This document shows, piece by piece, positions 55,579 through 64,000 of a stretch of DNA of 64,000 nucleotides. Position 1 is the first letter of the stretch. The number at the start of each line of letters is the position of its first letter. The notes under the pieces were generated by a model. The model had not been told where the DNA came from, searched no databases, and saw nothing but the letters and a program-made list of their open reading frames with translations. Both the position numbers and the translations under genes were made by a program. The DNA is taken from assembly GCF_050948175.1 (NCBI RefSeq), contig NW_027490164.1, forward strand, positions 1 through 64,000. The letters run 5' to 3'. The DNA comes from Xylocopa sonorina (taxonomy: Eukaryota; Arthropoda; Insecta; Hymenoptera; Apidae).

Positions 55579-57790
55579 CACTCTACAATGAATATTATAT
55601 CTCATAACGAAACATAGAAATGAAATGCGACATCTCGTTTTAAGAAGCATTAGAACTCTATTGCTACGATACGTAGACATCTGGAAACGCTATTTCCTAG
55701 CATGGAAGTGTCGCATTTACATTCTTTTGAAGTGAATACGATGTATACATAACACTCCAAAATGAATATTATATCTTATCACGAAACATAGAAATGAAAT
55801 GCGACATCTCGTTTTAAGAAGCATTAGAACTCTATTGCTACGGTACGTAGACATCTGCAAACGCTATTTCCTAGCATGTAGGTGTCGCACTTACATCCTT
55901 TTGAAGTGAATACGAGGTTTACATGACACTTCGCAATGAATATTATATCTTATCATGAAACATAGAAGTTAGATGCGATATCGCGTTTTAGGAAGCATTG
56001 GAAGTCTATTGCTACGATACTTAAACATCTGCAAACAATATTTCCTAGCAAGGAAGTGTCGCATTTACATTCCTTTGAAGTGAATACGAGGTATACATAA
56101 CACTCCAAAATGAATATTCTATCTTATGACGAAACATACAAATGAAATGCGACATCACGTTTTATGACTCATTAGAACACTATTGCTGCGATACGTAGAC
56201 ATCTGCAAACGCTATTTCCTAGCATGGAAGTGTCACATTTACATACTTTTAAAGTGAATACGAGGTATACATAACACTCCAAAATGAATATTATATCTTA
56301 TGACGAAACATAGGAATGAGGTGCTATATCGCGTTTTGAGAAACATTAGAACTCTATTGCTACGACACGTAGACATCTGCAAACGCTATTTCCTAGCATG
56401 GAAGTGTCACATTTACATTCTTTTGAAGTGTGTACGAGGTATACATAACACTCCAAAATGAATATTATATCATATCACGAAACATAGAAGTGAGATGCGA
56501 TATCGCGTTTTAAGAAGCATTAGAACTCTATTGCTATGATACGTAGACATCTGCAAGCGCTATTTCCTAGCATGGAAGTGTCACATTTACATTCTTTTGA
56601 AGTGAATACGATGTATACATAACACTCCAAAATGAATATTATATCTTATCACGAAACATAGAAATGCAATGCGACATCTCGTTTTAAGAAGCATTACAAC
56701 ACTATTGCTACGATACGTAGACACCTGCAAACGCTATTTCCTAGCATTTAAGTGTCGCATTTACATTCTTTTGAAGTGAATACGAGGTATACATGACACT
56801 TCGCAATGAATATTATATCTTATCATGAAACATAGAAGTGAGATGCGATATCGCGTTTTAAGAAGCATTAGAACTCTATTGCTATGATACGTAGACATCT
56901 GCAAGCGCTATTTCCTAGCATGGAAGTGTCACATTTACATTCTTTTGAAGTGAATACGATGTATACATAACACTCCAAAATGAATATTATATCTTATCAC
57001 GAAACATAGAAATGAAATGCGACATCTCGTTTTAAGAAGCATTAGAACTCTATTGCTACGATACGTAAACATCTGCAACCGCTATTTCCTAGCATGGAAG
57101 CGACGCGTTTACCTTCCTTTGAAGTGAATACGAGATATACATGACACTTCGCAATGAATATTATATCCTGTCATGAAACATAGATGTGAGATGCGATATC
57201 GCGTTTTAGGAAGCATTGGAAGTCTATTGCTACGATACTTAAACATCTGCAAACAATATTTCCTAGCAAGGAAGTGTCGCATTTACATTCCTTTGAAGTG
57301 AATACGAGGTATACATAACACTCCAAAATGAATATTATATTTTATCACGAAACATAGAAATGAAATGCGACATCTCGTTTTAAGAAGCATTAGAACACTA
57401 TTGCTGCGATACGTAGACATCTGCAAACGCTATATCCTAGCATGGAAGTGTCACATTTACATTCCTTTGAAGTGAATACGAGTTATACATAACACTCCAA
57501 AATGAATATTATATCTTATCACGAAACATACAAATGAAATGCGACATCACGTTTTAAGTAGCATTACAACACTATTGCTACGACACGTAGACACCTGCAA
57601 ACGCTATTTCCTAGCATTTAAGTGTCGCATTTACATTCTTTTGAAGTGAATACGAGGTATACATGACACTTCGCAATGAATATTATATCTTATCATGAAA
57701 CATAGGAGTGAGATGCGATATCGCGTTTTAAGAAGCATTAGAACTCTATTGCTACGATACGTAGACATCTGCAAACGCTATATCCTAGCA
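55579..57790. repeat. Third, truncated copy of the 14-mer HOR
   Basis: Matches 40,441-42,652 at an offset of exactly 15,138 bp (87 units), including the ATAGGAGTG variant of copy 1 that copy 2 lacks. Small differences include GTAGGTGTCGC for GTATGTGTCGC and CGACACG for CGATACG. It breaks off near 57,790, where TATATCCTAGCAAGG and then GTATGCATGACACGTCCC lead into diverged monomers. Confidence 0.88.
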
Positions 57791-59226
57791 AGGAAGTGTC
57801 GCATTTACATTCGTTTGAAGTGAATACGAGGTATGCATGACACGTCCCAATGAATATTATATCTTATCATGCAACATAGATGTGAGATGCGACATCTCGT
57901 TTTAAGAAGCATTAGAACTCTATTGCTACGATACGTAGACATCTGCAAACGCTATTTCCTAGCATGGAAGTGTCGCATTTTCATTCCTTTGAAGTGAGTA
58001 CGAGGTATACATGACACTTCGCAATGAATATTATATCTTACCATGAAACATAGAAGTGGGATGCGATATCGCGTTTTAGGAAGCATTAGAACTCTATTGC
58101 TACGATACGTAGACATCTGCAAACGCTATTTCCTAACATGGAAGTGTCGCATTTACATTCTTTTGAATTGAAAACGAGGTATACATGATACTCCGCAATG
58201 AATGTTATACCTTATCATGAAACATAGGAATGAAATGCGACATCTCGTTTTAAGAAGCATTAGAACTCTATTACTACGATACGTAGGCATCCACAAATGC
58301 GATTTCCTAGCATGGAAGTGTCGCATTTACATACCTTTGAAGTGAATGCGAGGTATACATGACACTTCGCAATGAATATTATATCTTATCATGATACATA
58401 GGAATGAGTTGCGATATCGCGTTTTGGGAAGCATTAGATCTCTATTGCTACGATACGTAGAAATCTGCAAACGCTATTTCCTAGCAAGGAAGTGTCGCAT
58501 TTACATTCTTTTGAAGTGAATACGGGGTATACATAACGCTCCAAAATGAATATTATATCTTATCATGAAACATAGAAGTGAGATGCGATATGGCATTTTA
58601 AGAAGCATTAGAACTCTATTGCTACGATACGTAGACATCTGCAAACGCTATTTCCTAGCATGGAAGTTTTGCATTTACATTCATTTGAAGTGAATACGAG
58701 ATATACATGACACATCGGAATGAATATTATTTCTTATCATGAAACAAAGGAATGAGTTGCGATATCGCGTTATGAGAAGCATTAGAAAACTATTGCTTCG
58801 ATAGGTAGACATCTGCAAGCGCTACATCCTAGCAAGGAAGTACCGCTTTTACATTCTTCTGAAGTGAATACGAGATATACATGACACTTCGCAATGAGTA
58901 TTATATCTTATCATGAAACATAGAAGTGAGATGCGATATGGCATTTTAAGAAGCATTAAAACTCTATTGCTACGATACGTAGACATCTGCAAACGCTATT
59001 TCCTAGCATGGAAGTATCGCAATTACATTCATTTGAAGTGAATACGAGAAATACATGACACATCGGAATGAATATTATTTCTTATCATGAAACAAAGGAA
59101 TGAGTTGCGATATCGCGTTATGAGAAGCATTGGAACACTATTGCTTCGATAGGTAGACATCTGCAAGCGCTACATCGTAGCAAGGAAGTACCGCTTTTAC
59201 ATTCTTCTGAAGTGAATACGAGATAT

Positions 59227-59420
59227 ACACGACACTTCGCAATGAATATTATATCTTATCATGAAACATAGAAACGGGATGCGATATCGCTAATTAGGGA
59301 GCATTGGAACCCTATTGCTTCGATACGTAGACATCTGGAATCGCTATTTCCTAGAAAGGAAGTGGCGCATTTACATTTATTTGAAGTGTAGACGAGGAAT
59401 ACATAACACTTCGCAATGAA
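59227..59420 (+). repeat. Left-family-like monomer inside the right array (first copy)
   Basis: At 59,383-59,414 the 32 bases from GAAGTGTAGACGAGG to CACTTCGC are exactly the reverse complement of the left-family diagnostic segment, unlike all typical right units (GAAGTGAATACGAGG). The body of the unit has its own variants (GAAACGGGATGCG, GCTAATTAGG, TCTGGAATCG, GAAGTGGCGC). A second copy, 15 units away, has the same segment at 61,993-62,024. Confidence 0.85.
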
Positions 59421-61852
59421 TATTATATCTTATCATGAGACATAGAAATGGGATGCGATATCACGTTTTAAGAAGCAATAGATCTCTACTGCTTCGACAC
59501 ATAGACATATGGAAACGCTATTTCCTAGCAACGGAGTGTCGCATTTACATTCTTTTGAAGTGAATACGAGATATACATGACACTTCGTAATGAATATTGT
59601 ATCTTATCATGAAACATAGAAGTGAGATGCGACATCTCGTTTTAAGAAGCATTAGAACTCTATTGCTACGATACCTAGACGTCTGCAAACGCTATTTCCT
59701 AGCATGGAAGTGTCGCATTTTCATTCCTTTGAAGTGAGTACGAGGTATACATGACACTTCGCAATGAATATTATATCTTACCATGAAACATAGAAGTGAG
59801 ATGCGATATCGCGTTTTAGGAAGCATTAGTACTCTATTGCTACGATACGTAGACATCTGCAAACGCTATTTCCTAGCATGGAAGTGTCGCATTTACATTC
59901 TTTTGAATTGAAAACGAGGTATACATGATACTCCGCAATGAATGTTATACCTTATCATGAAACATAGAAATGAAATGCGACATCTCGTTTTAAGAAGCAT
60001 TAGAACTCTATTACTACGATACGTAGACATCCACAAATGCGATTTCCTAGCATGGATGTGTCGCATTTACATACCTTTGAAGTGAATACGAGGTATACAT
60101 GACACTTCGCAATGAATATTATATCTTATCATGAAACATAGGAATGAGATGCGATATCGCGTTTTGAGAAGCATTAGATCTCTATTGCTACGGTACGTAG
60201 AAATCTGCAAACGCTATTTCCTAGAAAGGAAGTGTCGCATTTACATTCTTCTGAAGCGAATACGGGGTATACATAACACTCCAAAATGAATATTATATCT
60301 TATCATGAAACATAGAAGTGAGATGCGATATCGCGTTCTAGGAAGCATTAGAACTCTATTGCTACGATACGTAGACATCTGCAAACGCTATATCCTAGCA
60401 TGGAAGTGTCGCACTTACATTCCATTGAAGTGAATACGAGGTATACATAACATTACACAATGAATATTATATCTTATTACGAAACATAGAAATGAAATAC
60501 GACATCTCGTTTTAAGAAGCATTAGCACTTTATTGCTGTGATATGTAGACATCTGCAAACAATATTTCCTAGCAAGGAAGTGTCGCATTTACATTCTTTT
60601 GACGTGAATACGATATATACATGACACTTCGCAAAGAATATTGTATCTTATCATGAAACATAGGAATGAGGTGCTATATCGCGTTTTGAGAAATATTAGA
60701 ACTCTATTGCTAATATACGTAGACATCTGCAAACGCTATTTCCTAGCATGGAAGTGTCGCATTTACATTCTTTTGAAGTGAATACGAGGTATACATAACA
60801 CTCCAAAATGAATATTATATCTTATCACGAAACATAGAAATGAAATGCGACATCTCGTTTTAAGAAGCATTAGAACTCTATTGCTACGATACGTAATCAT
60901 CTGCATCCACTATTTCCTAGCATGGAAGTGTCACGTTTACAATCCTTTGATGTGAGTACGAGATATTCATGTCACTTCGCAATGAATATTATATATTATC
61001 ATGAAACATAGAAGTGAGACGCGATATCGCGTTTTAAGAAGCATAAGAACTCTATTGCTACGATACGTTGACATCTGCAAACATTATTTCCTAGCATGGA
61101 AGTGTTGCATTTACATACTTGTGATGTGAAATCGAGGTATACATGACACTTCGCAATGAATATTATATCTTGTCATGAAATATAGATGTCAGATGCGATA
61201 TCGCGTTTTAAGTAGCACTAGAACTCTATTGCTACGATACGTAGACATCTGCAAACGCTATTTCCTAGCATGAAAGTGTCGCATTTACATTCTTTTGAAG
61301 TGAATACGAGGTATGCATGACACGTCCCAATGAATATTATATCTTATCATGAAACATAGAAGTGAGATGCGATATCGCGTTTTAAGAAGCATTAGAACTC
61401 TATTGCTACGATACGTAGACATCTGCAAACGCTATTTCCTAGCATGGAAGTGTCGCATTTACATTCTTTTGGAGTGAATACGTGGTATACATGACACTTC
61501 GCAATGAGTATTATATCTTATCATGAAACATAGAAGTGAGATGCGATATGGCATTTTAAGAAGCATTAGAACTCTACTGCTACGATACGTAGATATCTGC
61601 AAACGCTATTTCCTAGCATGGAAGTTTCGAATTTACATTCATTTGAAGTGAATACGAGATATACGTGACACATCGGAATGAATATTATTTCTTATCATGA
61701 AACAAAGGAATGAGTTGCGATATCGCGTTATGAGAAGCATTAAAAAACTATTGCTTCGATAGGTAGACATCTGCAAGCGCTACATCCTAGCAAGGAAGTA
61801 CCGCTTTTACATTCTTCTGAAGTGAATACGAGATATACACGACACTTCCCAA

Positions 61853-62030
61853 TGAATATTATATCTTATCATGAAACATAGAAACGGGATGCGATGTAGC
61901 TAATTAGGAAGCATTAGAACCCTATTGCTTCGATACGTAGACATCTGGAATCGCTATTTCCTAGAGAGGAAGTGGCGCATTTACATTTATTTGAAGTGTA
62001 GACGAGGAATACATAACACTTCGCAATGAA
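61853..62030 (+). repeat. Left-family-like monomer inside the right array (second copy)
   Basis: Copy of the unit near 59,227, offset 2,610 bp, with small changes (GATGTAGCTAATTAGG for GATATCGCTAATTAGG, CTAGAGAGG for CTAGAAAGG). It carries the same left-type diagnostic segment at 61,993-62,024. The neighbouring unit, with CACGTTTTAAGAAG(C/G)AATAGATC and AGCAACGGAGTG, is shared by both copies too. Confidence 0.82.
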
Positions 62031-64000
62031 TATTATATCTTATCATGAAACACAGAAATGGGATGCGATATCACGTTTTAAGAAGGAATAGATCTCTACT
62101 GCTTCGACACATAGACATCTGGAAACGCTATTTCCTAGCAACGGAGTGTCGCATTTACATTCTTTTGAAGTGAATACGAGGTATACCTGACGCTTCGCAA
62201 TGAATATTATATCTTATCATGAAACATAGAAGTGACATGCGAAATCGCGTTTTAATAAGCACTAGAACTCTATTGCTTCGATACGTAGACATCTGCAAAC
62301 GCTATTTCCTAGCAAGGGAGTGTCGCATTAACATTCTTTTGAAGTGAAAACGAGGTATACATGATACTCCGCAATGAATGTTATACCTTATCATGAAACA
62401 TAGAAATGAAATGCGACATCTCGTTTTAAGAAGCATTAGAACTCTATTACTACGATACGTAGACATCCACTAATGCGATTTCCTAGCATGGAAGTGTCGC
62501 ATTTACATACCTTTGAAGTGAATACGAGGTATACATGACACTTCGCAATGAATATTATATCTTATCATGAAACATAGGAATGAGATGCGATATCGCGTTT
62601 TGCTAAGCATTAGATCTCCATTGCTACGATACGTAGAAATCTGCAAACGCTATTTCCTAGCAAGGAAGTGTCGCATTTACATTCTATTGAAGTGAAATCG
62701 AGGTATACATGATACTTCGCAATGAATACTATATCTTATCATGAAACATAGAAGTGAGACGCGATATCGCGTTTTAAGAAGCATAAGAACTCTTTTGCTA
62801 CGATACGTAGACATCTGCAAACACTATTTCCTAGCATGGAAGAGTTGCATTTACATTCTTGTGAAGTGAAATCGACGTATACATGACACTTCGCAATGAG
62901 TATTATATCTTATCTTGAAACATAGAAGTGAGATGCGATATGGCATTTTAAGAAGCATTAAAACTCTATTGCTACGATACGTAGACATCTGCAAACAATA
63001 TTTCCTAGCAAGGAAGTGTCGCATTTACATTCTTTTGAATTGAAAACGAGGTATACATGATACTCCGCAATGAATGTTATAGCTTATCATGAAACATAGA
63101 AATGAAATGCGACATCTCGTTTTAAGAAGCATTAGAACTCTATTACTACGATACGTAGACATCCACAAATGCGATTTCCTAGCATGGAAGTGTCGCATTT
63201 ACATACCTTTGAAGTGAATACGAGGTATACATGACACTTCGCAATGAATATTATATCTTATCATGAAACATAGGAATGAGATGCGATATCGCGTTTTGAG
63301 AAGCATTAGATCTCTATTGCTACGATACGTTGACATCTGCAAACGCTATTTCCTAGAAAGGAAGTGTCGCATTTACATTCTTCTGAAGCGAATACGGGGT
63401 ATACATAACACTCCAAAATGAATATTATATCTTATCATGAAACATAGAAGTGAGATGCGATATCGCGTTCTAGGAAGCATTAGAACTCTATTGCTACGAT
63501 ACGTAGACATCTGCAAACGCTATTTCCTAGCATGGAAGTGTCGCACTTACATTCCATTGAAGTGAATACGAGGTATACATAACATTACACAATGAATATT
63601 ATATCTTATTACGAAACATAGAAATGAAATACGACATCTCGTTTTAAGAAGCATTAGCACTTTATTGCTGTGATATGTAGACATCTGCAAACAATATTTC
63701 CTAGCAAGGAAGTGTCGCATTTACATTCTTTTGACGTGAATACGATATATACATGACACTTCGCAAAGAATATTGTATCTTATCATGAAACATAGGAATG
63801 AGGTGCTATATCGCGTTTTGAGAAATATTAGAACTCTATTGCTAATATACGTAGACATCTGCAAACGCTATTTCCTAGCATGGAAGTGTCGCATTTACAT
63901 TCTTTTGAAGTGAATACGAGGTATACATAACACTCCAAAATGAATATTATATCTTATCACGAAACATAGAAATGAAATGCGACATCTCGTTTTAAGAAGC

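Larger units (their letters stand above)
40402..64000 (+). repeat. Right satellite array, same 174-bp family inverted, about 135.6 copies
   Basis: The reverse complement of the left family, in a separate sub-family. The anchor ACATTC(T/C)TTTGAAG lies at 40,407, 40,581, 40,755, 40,929 and, 134 units later, at 63,723, exactly 134 x 174 bp from the first. Diagnostic differences from the left family cluster in one stretch: GAAGTGAATACGAGGTATAC replaces GAAGTGTAGACGAGGAATAC, and CACTCCAAAATG replaces CACTTCGCAA. The TGA created in GAAGTGAATACG closes the reading frame that is open in the left array. The rest of the unit (ATGCGATATCGCG, GCTACGATACGTAG, CGCTATTTCCTAGCA) is well conserved. It continues past the end of the window. 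Confidence 0.97.
57790..64000. repeat. Diverged right-array sector
   Basis: The monomers are still exactly 174 bp but more varied, and the 14-mer markers are gone. Several overlapping duplications are visible: a 10-unit offset (57.88-58.5k and 59.62-60.24k), a dimer-like 348-bp offset (58,711 and 59,059, CACATCGGAATG), a 15-unit offset (about 59.0-59.6k and 61.6-62.2k) and an 18-unit offset (59,885-60,868 and 63,017-64,000). Typical variants are GATATGGCATTTTAAG, GAATTGAAAACGAGG, TCCACAAATGCGATTTCC and AAGTACCGCTTTTAC. It may be an older or less homogenised flank of the array. Confidence 0.85.

Noticed and set aside
1..64000. CRISPR array
   Set aside because: There are no short direct repeats separated by unrelated spacers. 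The whole 174-bp unit is conserved, so this is satellite DNA.
1..64000. CENP-B box
   Set aside because: I found no match to the TTCG....A..CGGG core. The nearest, TTCGCAATG and GAAACGGGATG at about 59.2k, do not have the needed spacing.
1..64000. Assignment to a named satellite or species
   Set aside because: The unit length and composition are compatible with many eukaryotes. I do not recognise the sequence, and a database search of the 174-bp consensus would be needed.

Overview
The whole 64 kb window is one block of tandemly repeated satellite DNA. I see no gene, RNA gene, transposon or unique sequence in it. The unit is 174 bp, and about 368 copies fit in the window: about 232 in the left part and about 135.6 in the right. 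A hand-counted consensus is about 36% G+C. A long, gene-free, near-perfect head-to-tail array with higher-order repeats (HORs) is typical of eukaryotic centromeric or pericentromeric satellite. The unit is close to one nucleosome plus linker. I cannot name the species or match the unit to a named satellite from memory. The high CpG content argues against heavy germline CpG methylation, so an invertebrate or similar genome is more likely than a vertebrate or plant. That is inference.

Layout. Positions 1 to about 40,399 hold the left array, read in one orientation, with mixed sub-types and many nested segmental duplications: offset about 5.92 kb (1-2.5k and 5.9-8.5k), a 7-mer HOR (2.7-5.0k), a 12-mer HOR (11.1-15.2k), a 17-mer HOR with two apparently identical copies (16.5-22.4k), a 7,496-bp offset copy (15.1-17.8k and 22.6-25.0k), a 6-mer (25.7-27.8k), a second 7-mer (34.0-36.3k) and a 15-mer offset pair (37.3k and 39.9k). 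At about 40,400 the array switches strand within a few bases. From 40,402 to 64,000 the same satellite runs in the opposite orientation as a distinct sub-family. The right array keeps exact 174-bp register for 134 units (23,316 bp). Up to about 57,790 it is built from 14-mer HORs (2,436 bp) and rearranged versions. From 57,790 to the end the monomers are more diverged, and two of them carry left-family diagnostic sequence.

Function. Nothing here encodes a pathway. Open reading frames on the minus strand of the left array arise because 174 is divisible by 3 and one frame of the consensus lacks stops. Their ends map sub-type variants rather than genes. The more notable content is structural: the orientation switch, the lack of net indels in the right array, three conserved dyad elements per unit, CpG enrichment, a template-switch insertion that was later duplicated, and a run of single-base indels near the left edge that may be sequencing error.
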